64,000 nucleotides of DNA from Pseudaeromonas sharmana (GCF_042649925.1 NZ_JBHSAF010000014.1:372001-436000); one strand, 5' to 3'; shown: positions 17,924 through 27,878, counted from the stretch's first letter. The notes: generated by a model from the letters alone, not told the origin. Numbers and translations: made by a program.

Positions 17924-19315
17924 TTGCCCAGCCTGCTGTTGTACCTTGCCTGCCCCACCCAACGCCTTCAACAGGCTCATGCTGCTGTTGAGCCGATTCA
18001 AGTGGTTTTGAGCCCAGGCCAATGCCGCCGTCCGTTCGCTGGCACGGGCATCCAGCCAATCCTGAACATCCGTAGCTCCGTTGCGATACCGGCTCAGAGC
18101 AATCAGGGACCGTTTATGTGCCCACTGCCATTGCTGCTTAAGCAGCTCGCCCTGCTGCGCATAGTGTTGGCCGGCATTCAGCTCGGTTTCAACTTCACTC
18201 AGGGCCTGATAAAGATCCTGCCTGAAGCTGACGACGGCGGATTGATAATCTGCATCCGCCAAATCGATTGCCAATGATTGATTCTGCCAGTCAACAAACG
18301 GCAGTGTCAGCCCCGCGCCCAACGTTGCCACCGGATCACTGAGCAAATGGCCCAACGCCGAGCTTTCACTGCCCGCGGTAGCCGTCAGACTCAGCGCCGG
18401 ATAGAGATTCAACTTGGCTGCGTCGGTACTGGCCAAGGCGCTGCGTAACCGAGCCTCACTGGCACGCAGATCAGGCCGGTTGCCTAATACCGATGCCGGC
18501 AAGCCTGCCGGAATCGAGGGCACATGCAGCGCCTCCAGCTTGTCCAGTTCTGGCAACCAGGCTTCCGGCGGGGCGTCGAATAAAATGGCCAGGGCATTGC
18601 GCTGGGCTACCAGCTGACGACGATAATCGATCACCGTAGCCTGCTGGCTGGCGACCTCCTGCTCGGCACTGACCAGGTCTTGCTCACCAATGGCTCCAGC
18701 CTGATAGCGGCTATTAACCAATTGCAAGAGCTTGCGGGTATCTTGCAAACTCTCTTCACTCAGGCTTATCGCCTGATTCAGGTAACCTATCTGCCAATAC
18801 AGGCCGGCAGCCGTGCCCATCATCGAGAGTTCGGTCGCCTGGCGATCTTCATCGCTGGCCACCGCAAGCCAGTGCGTGACATCGCGTTGGCTCGCCAGTT
18901 TGCCCCATAAGTCCAGCTCATAGCTCAGCGCCGCTGAACCAGTAAAGCTCTTGCTGCTGCCCCCTCCGGCCAATGGTTTGCTGCTCTGGGCATTCAACCC
19001 GACCGTTGGCGTCGGCCATGCATTCGTGGCGGTCTGCTGCGCCGTCAGTCGCGCCTTATATAAGCTGATCCCGGCTTTGGCGAGATCCGGGTTGGACTGC
19101 CGCAACTGTGTCAGCATCCGGTCTAGCTGCGGATCCTGGAATACCTGCCACCAGCGTGCCGGTATCTGGCTTGGCGTTGAGGTGGCCTGCTGCCAGTGCT
19201 CCGGTAATGTCATTGCCGGACGCTGATATTCACTGCGCATCACGGAACCACAGGCCGTCACCATCATGGCCAGCACGACAGCGGCGGCCAAACGAGTCGG
19301 AGTGTAATTATTCAC
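17921..19315 (-). CDS. Outer membrane efflux lipoprotein (NodT/OprM-like) of a tripartite pump
   Basis: TolC-type outer membrane factor of 464 aa. It has a lipoprotein signal peptide with lipobox VTAC (acylated C22). The duplicated OEP repeats follow (e.g. NPDLAKAGISLYKARLTAQQ, NRPDLRASEARLRSALASTD). It should form the outer membrane channel for the MacA-MacB pair encoded upstream. It overlaps the end of macB by 8 bp. E. coli MacAB relies on unlinked TolC. Having a dedicated lipoprotein channel in the operon is the common arrangement in pseudomonad-type pumps. Confidence 0.92.
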   Translation of the reverse strand: MNNYTPTRLAAAVVLAMMVTACGSVMRSEYQRPAMTLPEHWQQATSTPSQIPARWWQVFQDPQLDRMLTQLRQSNPDLAKAGISLYKARLTAQQTATNAWPTPTVGLNAQSSKPLAGGGSSKSFTGSAALSYELDLWGKLASQRDVTHWLAVASDEDRQATELSMMGTAAGLYWQIGYLNQAISLSEESLQDTRKLLQLVNSRYQAGAIGEQDLVSAEQEVASQQATVIDYRRQLVAQRNALAILFDAPPEAWLPELDKLEALHVPSIPAGLPASVLGNRPDLRASEARLRSALASTDAAKLNLYPALSLTATAGSESSALGHLLSDPVATLGAGLTLPFVDWQNQSLAIDLADADYQSAVVSFRQDLYQALSEVETELNAGQHYAQQGELLKQQWQWAHKRSLIALSRYRNGATDVQDWLDARASERTAALAWAQNHLNRLNSSMSLLKALGGAGKVQQQAGQ

Positions 19316-21263
19316 GGGCCAATGCCTCTATTGGATCCAGTCGCGCCGCGTTGCGCGCCGGAACAAAACCAAAGATGACACCAATCAGCGACGAGCAGGT
19401 CACTGCCGTCAGTATGGTGCTGATAGAGAAGATCATGCTCATTGACGAAACCAGCATGGCAAACAGGGCGCCGATGCCAAATGACAACAACACGCCCAGG
19501 GTTCCACCACACAAACAGACCAGGACTGCCTCGATCAGGAATTGCTGCATGATGTCGCTCTGCCGCGCTCCCACCGCCATGCGAATGCCGATTTCACGCG
19601 TCCGCTCCGTCACCGAAACCAGCATGATGTTCATCACGCCAATCCCGCCGACCAGCAGCGAGATGACAGCAATCGCTGAAATCAGCAGTGCCAGGGTTCC
19701 GGTGGTCTTTTGTATCGTCTTCAGGATGCTGTCGCTGCTATTGAGAAAGAAATCCTTGCTGCCGTGCCGCTGGGTGAGCAAGCGCTCGATGCCCTGCTCG
19801 GCAATGGCATTCGACATCCCATCGCGAACGCGCAGTGTGATACTGCTGAAATAGTACTGTCCGAGGATCCGACTCATGGCCGAGGTATAGGGGATCCAGA
19901 CGTTCAAGGTGTCGCTATTTCCAAAGGGGCTCTCTTTGGCGGCCGTCACCCCCACAATCCGACACGGCAATGTGCCCAGCAGCAGCACGGCACCGAGCGG
20001 GTTTTCTCCATGCGGAAAAAACTTCTTGCGGGTGTTGTCATCAATCACCACCACCTGGGCATGGGCATCAACATCCGCCTGGTTGAACAGGGTGCCGAGG
20101 GCAACGGTATAACCACGGACACGAAAAAACTGCTCACCCACCCCTTGAACCGTGCCTGTGGCACTGATGTTACCGTGTCGCAGCAGCTTGGATGAGCCAA
20201 GCGTCGGCGTCACGCTATCGGTGTAGATTTGTGCCTGCAGTGCCTCCAGGTCAGCTGGGGCCAGTGTTTGTATCGCACCAGCGCGCTCATCCCCCCAGTC
20301 CTTCCCGGGATAGATATCGATGGTATTCGTGCCCATCGAGCTGATGTCACTGACCACTTTTTGCTGCGCGCCCTGACCTAAGGCAACAACGCTCACAACC
20401 GCCATGATGCCGATGATAATACCGAGCATGGTTAACAGGGTGCGCATGCGGTGTGCAGCCATGGCAATGCCAGCCATCTGCAAGGCGGAAACAAATTGGG
20501 CCAACCGTGCTCGCCAATCGGGCTCCTTGGCCACGAAACTCCCGGATTCATGCCGTGATGGTACTGCTTGCGTCTGCCGGCGATCGGCGATGATACGACC
20601 GTCGTGGATCTCAATGACCCGCTCGGCATGCGCCGCAACCTGAGCATCATGGGTCACAAGAATGACGGTATGTCCGGCGGCATGCAGCTCCTTGAGGATC
20701 GTCATGACCTCCTGACCACTGCGGCTGTCAAGCGCCCCTGTCGGCTCATCCGCCAGGATCACCTCGCCACCGTTCATCAGGGCGCGGGCGATACTGACCC
20801 GTTGCTGTTGTCCTCCGGAGAGTTGGGCGGGCCGGTGACCAAGCCGATCACCCAACCCCAGGCGTGTCAGCAGTGATGCGGCGCGTTCGCGACGCAGGGT
20901 GGCATCCCCTCCGGCATAGATGGCGGGCATCTCGACGTTACCCAGGGCATCGAGGTGTGGCAGCAGATGATAACGTTGAAAGATAAAGCCAAAATTATGC
21001 CGTCTGAGTGCGGCCAGGGCATCGGCATCCAACGCTGAGGTGGCTTGGCCATGGATCCGGTATTCGCCGCTGGTTGGCCGATCCAGACAGCCGAGAATAT
21101 TCATCAAGGTCGACTTGCCGGACCCGGAGGCCCCGATGATGGCCACCATTTCTCCACGCTGAATCGTCAGATCTATCTGCTGCAGGACGGTGACATGCTC
21201 ATCCCCGGCCACAAACGAACGATTGACCTGGCTCAGCTGCAATACGGGTACTGACTGGTTCAT
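19308..21263 (-). CDS. macB: MacB-type ABC exporter, ATPase-permease fusion
   Basis: Inner membrane mechanotransmission ABC transporter of 651 aa. The ATPase domain carries Walker A GASGSGKST (residues 44-52), the signature LSGGQQQRVSIARAL and Walker B VILADEPTGALD. It is followed by a membrane helix (around 275), a large periplasmic domain (about 300-520) and three C-terminal helices typical of the FtsX/MacB fold. Members export macrolides, enterotoxins, lipopeptides or siderophores; the substrate here is not predictable. It starts 4 bp after the macA stop. Confidence 0.95.
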   Translation of the reverse strand: MNQSVPVLQLSQVNRSFVAGDEHVTVLQQIDLTIQRGEMVAIIGASGSGKSTLMNILGCLDRPTSGEYRIHGQATSALDADALAALRRHNFGFIFQRYHLLPHLDALGNVEMPAIYAGGDATLRRERAASLLTRLGLGDRLGHRPAQLSGGQQQRVSIARALMNGGEVILADEPTGALDSRSGQEVMTILKELHAAGHTVILVTHDAQVAAHAERVIEIHDGRIIADRRQTQAVPSRHESGSFVAKEPDWRARLAQFVSALQMAGIAMAAHRMRTLLTMLGIIIGIMAVVSVVALGQGAQQKVVSDISSMGTNTIDIYPGKDWGDERAGAIQTLAPADLEALQAQIYTDSVTPTLGSSKLLRHGNISATGTVQGVGEQFFRVRGYTVALGTLFNQADVDAHAQVVVIDDNTRKKFFPHGENPLGAVLLLGTLPCRIVGVTAAKESPFGNSDTLNVWIPYTSAMSRILGQYYFSSITLRVRDGMSNAIAEQGIERLLTQRHGSKDFFLNSSDSILKTIQKTTGTLALLISAIAVISLLVGGIGVMNIMLVSVTERTREIGIRMAVGARQSDIMQQFLIEAVLVCLCGGTLGVLLSFGIGALFAMLVSSMSMIFSISTILTAVTCSSLIGVIFGFVPARNAARLDPIEALARE

Positions 21264-21267
21264 CCGG

Positions 21268-22467
21268 TTATCCCCGTGGTGGTGGACCAGGACGTCGATC
21301 CTGCTGCTCTGCCGAGGCCTCAGCGGTCACACTATCCCCGACCAGCACCGCCTCTCCCTCTGCCAGGCCATCCAGGATCTCTATGTTGACGCTATCTTTA
21401 CGTCCGGTCTTGACCTCGCGGCGCTCAGGTTGTCCCTTGCTCAGGACCTGAACCTCATAACGGTCCGGCCCCAACTCCCGACCGAGTACCGAGAGCGGGA
21501 TCATCAGGGTCTGCTGGCTTTCACCCAGCACAACGGTGACTTGCGCCGTCATCGATACCCGTAATTTGTGTTCCGGATTGGCAATATCAAACAGGCCGTT
21601 GTAATAAATGGCGGTCGAGGTGGTTGAGGTGCTGCTGGTAGAACTGCTGTCGGTGCTTTCGGATTCTGGTGCCGGCTCGATGGCGCGCAACGTACTATGG
21701 AACACCTCATTGGGGGCCCCCAATACCGAGAACTCCGCCTTCAGGCCTGGTTTGACCCGAATGACATCCGCCTCGGAGATTTCAGCCTTGACCGTCATGG
21801 TATCCAGATCTGCCAACTTGAGAATGGTCGGGGCTGACTGAGCCGAGACCACGGTCTGCCCCTCCTCGGTCACGATCGCGATCACCACGCCGTCCATCGG
21901 AGCCACAATGCGGGTATATCCCAAGTTTGCCTTGGCGGTGTCCACTTTAATCACTGCCTGGCGGATCTGCGCCTCCAGTGCCTGCAAATCGGCTCGGGTC
22001 TGCTCCAGCGAGGCCTCGGCCTGTTCCAGATCAGATTGTGCACTGGCATCATCACGTCGCATGGCGAGCTGGCGCTGATAGGCCAGTTGGTACTGTCGCA
22101 ACAATGCCTGTTTGGCCCGTTTCTGGGCACGAACATTATCCAGTGCCGCTTCGGCATCCTGCAGATCGTTTTGTTGTAACTTGGGGTCGATCTCCGCTAA
22201 CAGCTGGCCTTTTTTGACACTTTCTCCCAAGGCGGCATGCAGTTTTTTCAATTGGCCGGAAACCTGGGCACCGACATTGACTTGCCGGAAGCCCTCGAGC
22301 TTGCCCGTAGCCAGCACCGTCTCTCGAATGTCACCCCGCGCCACCGGTACCGTCATGTACTCAACCGGTGGAGGAAACAACAAGGGTTTGCCAACCAGAA
22401 CCAGCACGATGAGCAGGATCACACCGAATAACCACTTGCCGCTATGTCGCGGCCAACCGAATTTCAT
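21268..22467 (-). CDS. macA: MacA-type periplasmic adaptor of the efflux pump
   Basis: Membrane fusion protein of 399 aa linking MacB to the outer membrane channel. An N-terminal membrane anchor is followed by the lipoyl half-motif (TGKLEGFRQVNVGAQVSG), a long coiled-coil hairpin rich in Gln/Ala (about 90-190), the second lipoyl half (APMDGVVIAIVTEEGQTV) and a beta-barrel domain. A Ser/Thr-only linker (STSSTSTTSTA) breaks the barrel region and is unusual in length. ATG 22467 has a perfect AAGGAG five bases ahead; a longer in-frame start at 22521 lacks one. It is the first gene of macA-macB-outer membrane factor. Confidence 0.94.
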   Translation of the reverse strand: MKFGWPRHSGKWLFGVILLIVLVLVGKPLLFPPPVEYMTVPVARGDIRETVLATGKLEGFRQVNVGAQVSGQLKKLHAALGESVKKGQLLAEIDPKLQQNDLQDAEAALDNVRAQKRAKQALLRQYQLAYQRQLAMRRDDASAQSDLEQAEASLEQTRADLQALEAQIRQAVIKVDTAKANLGYTRIVAPMDGVVIAIVTEEGQTVVSAQSAPTILKLADLDTMTVKAEISEADVIRVKPGLKAEFSVLGAPNEVFHSTLRAIEPAPESESTDSSSTSSTSTTSTAIYYNGLFDIANPEHKLRVSMTAQVTVVLGESQQTLMIPLSVLGRELGPDRYEVQVLSKGQPERREVKTGRKDSVNIEILDGLAEGEAVLVGDSVTAEASAEQQDRRPGPPPRG

Positions 22468-22710
22468 GACGGCTCCTTGGAACGTTAAAACAAGAGGGCG
22501 GACAGCTTTGCGCCGCTGCATGATAGAAAATGAACAGATGATAGCTAATTGCTTTTACACGATTTTTCACGCCGAAGCAGCAGCAATCCGCCACAATCCC
22601 GTGCTCATTTAACTGGCATTTATTTGTTGCGTCGATTCATCAGCACAGTGGCGTCAGTTACGCGACTTCATTAGAATGTGCCCCCCGCTAGATTCCTGAT
22701 GAGCCTGCTT

Positions 22711-23904
22711 ATGACCGTCTCTGTGTTTTTACAAAAAGATCGCGAACGCTCCTTGTTGCGTCGCCACCCATGGATATTTTCCAAAGCCATAGAGCGCGTG
22801 AAGGGCAAGGCACCATCGGGTACGCCGGTCGAGATCTTCACCCAGGATGGTCGCTGGCTGGCGCGTGCCGCCTGGTCGCCAGAATCGCAGATCCGCGCTC
22901 GGGTCTGGACCTTCAATCGTGATGAACAGATTGATACTGACTTTTTCCTGCGCCGTCTGCAGGCCGCTTATGCCGGGCGCCAAGAACTCATCCAGCGCTT
23001 GCAGCTCACCGCATATCGCCTGGTCGCGGCCGAATCCGATGGCCTTCCCGGTATTACCATTGATCGTTACAACGATCATCTGGTGTGCCAGTTGCTCTCC
23101 GCCGGCGCCGAATACCACAAGCCACAACTGATCGCCGCACTGCAGCAGCTGTTTCCGGAGTGCAGCCTGTATGAGCGCTCGGATGTTGCCGTGCGCAAGA
23201 AAGAGGGCCTCGCCGAACAAAGCGGTGTGCTCTATGGTGCCGAACCGGCAGCAGAAGTAGTCATTGAAGAAAATAACGGCATCAAGATCCTGGTGGATAT
23301 TCAGGGCGGCCATAAAACCGGCTTCTATCTGGATCAACGTGACAATCGTGCCATTGCCGGCCGTTATGCCGCAGGGCGCCGCGTATTGAACTGTTTTTGC
23401 TATACCGGCGGCTTCGGTGTCTACGCACTGCAAGGCGGGGCCCGGGAAGTCATCAACGTCGATGTATCCGAGCCGGCGCTGGCACTGGCGCGGCGCAATG
23501 CCGAGATCAATGGCCTGGATCTGTCACGCGCCCACTTTGAAAAGCAGGACGTGTTCAAACTGTTGCGCACATACCGCGAGCGCGGCGAAAAATTCGACAT
23601 GATAGTGCTGGATCCGCCAAAGTTTGCCGAAAGCAAAGCGCAGCTTGATGGCGCCTGCCGCGGCTACAAGGACATCAACCTGCTGGCCTGCCAGCTGCTC
23701 AATCCAGGTGGCATCTTGCTGACGTTCTCCTGCTCCGGTTTGATGACCGCCGATCTGTTCCAGAAGATCGTGGCCGATGCGGCACTGGATGCCGGCCGCG
23801 AGGCGCAGATCCTCGAGCGCATGGGCCAAGCCGCCGACCACCCAATCGCTACGCCCTACCCCGAAGGTTTCTACCTCAAGGGATTGGTCGTCCGCGTGTT
23901 ATAA
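22711..23904 (+). CDS. rlmI: 23S rRNA m5C1962 methyltransferase RlmI
   Basis: Methylates C1962 of 23S rRNA using S-adenosylmethionine. The product is 397 aa, matching E. coli RlmI (396). It has an N-terminal PUA domain (LLRRHPWIFSKAI, LARAAWSPESQIRARVW), an RRMFE-like region and a Rossmann methyltransferase domain with NCFCYTGGFGVYALQGG. The catalytic region includes DPPKF and FSCSG. ATG 22711 (MTVSVFLQKDRERS) aligns exactly with the E. coli N-terminus. Other in-frame starts lie at 22699 and 22678. No strong ribosome site is seen. Confidence 0.95.
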   Translation: MTVSVFLQKDRERSLLRRHPWIFSKAIERVKGKAPSGTPVEIFTQDGRWLARAAWSPESQIRARVWTFNRDEQIDTDFFLRRLQAAYAGRQELIQRLQLTAYRLVAAESDGLPGITIDRYNDHLVCQLLSAGAEYHKPQLIAALQQLFPECSLYERSDVAVRKKEGLAEQSGVLYGAEPAAEVVIEENNGIKILVDIQGGHKTGFYLDQRDNRAIAGRYAAGRRVLNCFCYTGGFGVYALQGGAREVINVDVSEPALALARRNAEINGLDLSRAHFEKQDVFKLLRTYRERGEKFDMIVLDPPKFAESKAQLDGACRGYKDINLLACQLLNPGGILLTFSCSGLMTADLFQKIVADAALDAGREAQILERMGQAADHPIATPYPEGFYLKGLVVRVL

Positions 23905-24071
23905 CGCCGCATCGCCGGCTCGATGTCACCGACAGCGGGCCGGCAAGATCGCACCACTCGGCATCGCCCAGCACTTTGTGCCATCTCCACCCCGCGCAAC
24001 CGACTGCCTATCCCGGAATAACGTCGATATAATACCCGCACTTTATCTCTGCTTTCTGTTATGAGGGCATC

Positions 24072-25118
24072 ATGAGCACCCCAATCTGCTTGACCCAATA
24101 CAGCCATGGCGCCGGGTGTGGCTGCAAAATCTCTCCCAAAATTCTCGATACCATATTACAAAGCCAGCTTGCCGATTTTACCGATCCGCGGCTGCTTGTT
24201 GGACATCAGAGCAAGGATGATGCCGCCGTGGTTGATCTCGGGGATGGCCGCGGGCTGATCTCGACCACCGATTTCTTCATGCCGATCGTCGATGATCCCT
24301 TCCTGTTTGGACGGATTGCCGCCACCAATGCCATCAGTGATGTCTACGCAATGGGGGGCACCCCGACCGTGGCGATCGCCATTCTCGGCTGGCCCATCAA
24401 CACCTTGCCAGCCGAAGTCGCGCAGGCGGTCGTCGATGGTGGTCGTCAGGCGTGCCGCGATGCCGGCATTGCGTTGGCGGGTGGGCACAGCATTGATTCA
24501 CCGGAGCCCATTTTTGGCCTGGCCGTCTCCGGACTGGTGGACCTGACACACCTCAAACGCAATGACACGGCGCAGGCCGGGGATCAGTTGTTCCTGACCA
24601 AGCCGCTGGGGATTGGCATTCTGACGACAGCGCAAAAGAAACGTTGTTTGCTACCCGAGCACAGCCAGCTGGCAGCCGACTGGATGTGCCGGCTCAACCG
24701 GCTCGGCGCAGAGCTGGGCGCCATGCCAGGAGTGCATGCGCTGACCGATGTCACCGGATTTGGGCTCGCCGGACACTTGCTGGAGATGTGCGAGGGATCC
24801 GGCTTGCATGCCCGGCTGGACTTCCAGCGCATACCGCTGCTGCCTCATGTCGATGATTATCTGGCTCAAGGTTGCACACCGGGGGGGACCCTGCGCAACT
24901 TCGACGCCTATGGTCATAAGCTTGGTCACATGACGGATCGTCAACGCAATCTGCTATGCGATCCGCAAACCAGCGGCGGCCTGCTGATCGCCGTGGCGCA
25001 AGCGGATGCCCAGCGAGTGGTGACCCTGGCCCGGGTTCAAGGCCTTGCTTTGCAACCGATAGGCGATTTATACCCTGCCGGCGAGGGGCCACGGATTCAG
25101 TTACGGGACAACGCCTGA
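24072..25118 (+). CDS. selD: Selenophosphate synthase, cysteine form
   Basis: Makes selenophosphate from selenide and ATP, the selenium donor for tRNA 2-selenouridine and selenocysteine. The 348-aa protein follows E. coli SelD throughout. The catalytic motif SHGAGCGCK has Cys16 (not selenocysteine) and Lys19. The ATP-binding DDAAVVDL, TTDFFMPIVDDP and CDPQTSGGLL motifs are intact. A GAGGG ribosome site precedes ATG 24072. It overlaps mnmH by one base (TGATG), so the two are translationally coupled. Confidence 0.97.
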   Translation: MSTPICLTQYSHGAGCGCKISPKILDTILQSQLADFTDPRLLVGHQSKDDAAVVDLGDGRGLISTTDFFMPIVDDPFLFGRIAATNAISDVYAMGGTPTVAIAILGWPINTLPAEVAQAVVDGGRQACRDAGIALAGGHSIDSPEPIFGLAVSGLVDLTHLKRNDTAQAGDQLFLTKPLGIGILTTAQKKRCLLPEHSQLAADWMCRLNRLGAELGAMPGVHALTDVTGFGLAGHLLEMCEGSGLHARLDFQRIPLLPHVDDYLAQGCTPGGTLRNFDAYGHKLGHMTDRQRNLLCDPQTSGGLLIAVAQADAQRVVTLARVQGLALQPIGDLYPAGEGPRIQLRDNA

Positions 25119-26209
25119 TGCGCCTGCCCCAGATCGATGCCTCGCTGCCACTGTTGCTCAGCGGGCGTCCGCTCATCGATTTGCGCGCGCCCATCGAGTT
25201 TGCTGCTGGCGCCTTCCCGCAGGCGATCAACTTGCCATTGATGAGCGATGCCGAGCGAGCTGCAGTCGGCACCTGCTATGTCCAGCATGGTCAGGCTGCT
25301 GCCATCGCACTCGGCCATCAATTGGTCAGTGGACAGACCCGGCAGCAACGGCTGGCGTGCTGGCTGGCACAACACCAGGCGGCACCCGATTCGGTGCTTT
25401 ATTGCCTGCGAGGCGGATTGCGCTCCCAAACCGTGCAGCAATGGCTGGCGGAGGCTGGCGTGGTCATGCCCCGTGTGCGCGGAGGCTACAAGGCGCTACG
25501 TCGTTGCCTGATCGAGCAACAGGCCAGTTTTCTGCAGCAAAACCCGCTGTGTATCGTCACCGGCATGACCGGCTCCGGCAAAACCGAACTGCTTGCCGAT
25601 CTACCGTTAGCCGTCGATCTGGAACACCACGCCCGGCACCGTGGATCCAGCTTTGGAGCCCTCCCCGAACCACAACCAGCCAATGTGGATTTCGAAAATG
25701 CACTGGCACTGGATCTGCTCCGACCGCGCCACAGCGGCTGGCGCATCCTGGAAGATGAAAGCCGCATGATTGGTCGTTGCACCCTGCCGCTGGATCTGTT
25801 CGAGGCGATGCAGGCGGCACCGCTGCTGGTATTGGAGTGTCCTCTGGCCGAGCGGGTGCAGCGCATTCGACGCGACTATGTCGACGGCATGATCAGGCGC
25901 TGGCAAGCCGCTCTTGGTAGTCATGCGCTGGCCTGCGAGCAGGTCGCCACCCAGTTGCGCGCCGCCTTGTCACGCCTGGAAAAACGTCTTGGCGGACTGG
26001 TGTACCGTCAGCTGCAAGCGATGATGGAAGAGGGATTCGCACTGCAACAACAGCAAGGAGACAGCCAAGGCCATGCGCTGTGGATTCAACGGCTGCTGGT
26101 GGAGTATTACGATCCGGTTTACTTGCGCCAGCTGGAGCGGCGCCCCAACCAGCGGCTGTTTTCCGGGGATGCCGTGGCGTGTCGCCACTTCTTGCAACAG
26201 CTGGGCTGA
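25118..26209 (+). CDS. mnmH: tRNA 2-selenouridine synthase
   Basis: Converts 2-thiouridine at the tRNA wobble position to 2-selenouridine by way of a geranylated intermediate, using selenophosphate. The 363-aa protein has an N-terminal rhodanese domain with catalytic Cys96 (VLYCLRGGLRS) and a P-loop domain (GMTGSGKTELL) that binds the prenyl donor. ATG 25118 overlaps the selD stop; the longer upstream frame is just selD read out of frame. Neither selA nor selB is in this window, so selenocysteine use cannot be judged here. The selD coupling points to tRNA selenation. Confidence 0.95.
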   Translation: MRLPQIDASLPLLLSGRPLIDLRAPIEFAAGAFPQAINLPLMSDAERAAVGTCYVQHGQAAAIALGHQLVSGQTRQQRLACWLAQHQAAPDSVLYCLRGGLRSQTVQQWLAEAGVVMPRVRGGYKALRRCLIEQQASFLQQNPLCIVTGMTGSGKTELLADLPLAVDLEHHARHRGSSFGALPEPQPANVDFENALALDLLRPRHSGWRILEDESRMIGRCTLPLDLFEAMQAAPLLVLECPLAERVQRIRRDYVDGMIRRWQAALGSHALACEQVATQLRAALSRLEKRLGGLVYRQLQAMMEEGFALQQQQGDSQGHALWIQRLLVEYYDPVYLRQLERRPNQRLFSGDAVACRHFLQQLG

Positions 26210-26226
26210 GCAACAGCTGGGCTGAG
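26195..26226. repeat. Perfect 16-bp tandem duplication across the mnmH stop codon
   Basis: CAACAGCTGGGCTGAG occurs twice in direct tandem (26195-26210 and 26211-26226). The first copy holds the mnmH stop TGA. The unit length is not a multiple of three, so the protein end is unchanged. Confidence 0.95.
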
Positions 26227-26245
26227 CTTGGCCTCTGCATCCTAT

Positions 26246-26269
26246 CGGGCCCCGGAATGCCGGGGCCCG
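26246..26269. terminator. GC-only hairpin between convergent mnmH and ATP-grasp gene
   Basis: Perfect 10-bp stem CGGGCCCCGG / CCGGGGCCCG with a 4-nt loop. Neither side has a T-run, so it is at best a Rho-assisted or pausing hairpin. Confidence 0.5.
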
Positions 26270-26276
26270 GTCTGGC

Positions 26277-27752
26277 CTAAAGGCCGCGCTGTTGCAGACG
26301 ACGCAGAAACTCCGCCATCACCCGCTCGTAGATCAGATCGCCCATGAAATGATCTTCGATGCCGCGGTCAATATTGGGGTTATCATTGATTTCAATCACA
26401 TAGGCGCGATTGCCTTTTTGCTTGATATCCACGCCATACAGCCCATCACCAATTAAATTGGCTGCCTTGAGCGCCGTTTCGCGCACACAGCGTGGTGCCG
26501 CCATCACATCCAGCGTTTCCCAGCCTCCGGCATTGAACTGACCGCCCTCTTTGTGCTGGTAAATCTGCCAATGGCCGCGGCTCATATAGTATTTACAGGC
26601 AAACAAGGGTTGGCGATTGAGCACACCGATACGCCAGTCAAACTCGGTATACATAAACTCCTGGGCCAGAATCAATGCCGAGCTGGCCAACATTTCACCG
26701 GCCTTCTGTTCCAGCGCTTCGACACTCTCCACCTTGTGCACGCCGCGCGAGAAGGAGCCATCTGGCAGTTTCAGCACGCACGGCAGGCCTAACGTGGCAA
26801 CCGTCTTGTCCACCCATCCTTTCTCACCGGCACGGATCACCCGGGTCTTCGGCATCGGAACCTTGTGCTTTTCCAGCAGTTCGGACAGATAGACCTTGTT
26901 GGTGCAGTACATGATGGAACCCGGATCATCGATGACGACGAGGCCCAGCTTTTCAGCACGACGGGCAAAGGTATAGGTGTAGTTGTCAATGTTGGTGGTG
27001 GCGCGGATGAACAGCGCATCAAATTCGCCGAGCCGTGCCAGCTGATCCCGATCGATGATCTCGACCCGGATCCCCAGTTTTTGACCAGCGCGGATGAAGC
27101 GTTTGATCGCCATCAGGTTTGATGGCGGCATGTGCTCTTCACGGTCGATCAGCAACGCCAGATCGTAGCGGTAACGGCGGTGTGGCGCCGGTTGACGCCA
27201 TATCTTGCGCGAAAATCGCTCCAGAGCAGCGGCAAAACTGTCCTGTTGCCCATTTTCCAGCGCCTGGAACGGAAATGGTGCGATCGACGCCACTTGCCAA
27301 CCGTGACGATTGTGCCGGAACGTCACCTGCATCACCGGTAACGGATACTGTTCAAAGAGCTGACGGGCGACTTTTTGCAGGGCGGGATGGCTGCTTTGCC
27401 CAAAATAGAAGAGTTGACTGATGGTATCGTGCTCCTGACCGGAAAAAGCCAGATCGAGCGCTTCATGCATACCGTTTAGCACCATCCACTGCGCCTCCTT
27501 GCGCGAGACTTCGTTGATGGTGCGCAACGTCGGCAAGATGCGGTGCCCTCGCGCCTCGGCCAATAACGAACAGTAGTAGCCCAGGCTCTGGTAACTGAAA
27601 TCCCGACACAGGTTGATGACTTGCGTATTGCTATGACTGGCTTCCTCGTCACTGCGGTGGTCGAGATAATCACCGACACTGACGACGCTTTCCGAGGGAA
27701 AATAGGCAGCCCAATCCGATTTTTTTTCCGTGACTATAAGAAACTTGGCCAT
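26277..27752 (-). CDS. RimK-like ATP-grasp ligase with RLAN-type N-terminal domain
   Basis: Predicted ATP-dependent carboxylate-amine ligase of 491 aa. The C-terminal half is an ATP-grasp domain. It shows DDPGSIMYCTNKVYLSELL, a lysine-bearing PCVLKLPDGSFSRGVHKVES loop, QEFMYTEFDWRIGVLN and the metal-binding VIEINDNPNI. The first 200 or so residues (MAKFLIVTEKKSDW onward) match the helical domain I recall being described on a RimK-like subgroup. ATG 27752 has GGAG six bases ahead; the track-length start 36 bases upstream does not. It is divergent from a GNAT-C39 peptidase gene, the partner this subgroup is known to keep. Substrate unknown: peptide tagging or cross-linking is inferred. Confidence 0.88.
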   Translation of the reverse strand: MAKFLIVTEKKSDWAAYFPSESVVSVGDYLDHRSDEEASHSNTQVINLCRDFSYQSLGYYCSLLAEARGHRILPTLRTINEVSRKEAQWMVLNGMHEALDLAFSGQEHDTISQLFYFGQSSHPALQKVARQLFEQYPLPVMQVTFRHNRHGWQVASIAPFPFQALENGQQDSFAAALERFSRKIWRQPAPHRRYRYDLALLIDREEHMPPSNLMAIKRFIRAGQKLGIRVEIIDRDQLARLGEFDALFIRATTNIDNYTYTFARRAEKLGLVVIDDPGSIMYCTNKVYLSELLEKHKVPMPKTRVIRAGEKGWVDKTVATLGLPCVLKLPDGSFSRGVHKVESVEALEQKAGEMLASSALILAQEFMYTEFDWRIGVLNRQPLFACKYYMSRGHWQIYQHKEGGQFNAGGWETLDVMAAPRCVRETALKAANLIGDGLYGVDIKQKGNRAYVIEINDNPNIDRGIEDHFMGDLIYERVMAEFLRRLQQRGL

Positions 27753-27878
27753 ACAGACTCCAAGTTGAACAGCTACGGTATCCGGCACGGCACTAGGAAG
27801 GGAGGTCGGATACGACCCGGCTCCATGACAGGCAGGGGTAACCCATCTGGACCCAGCGGCATGCTATGCCCGTCACAC

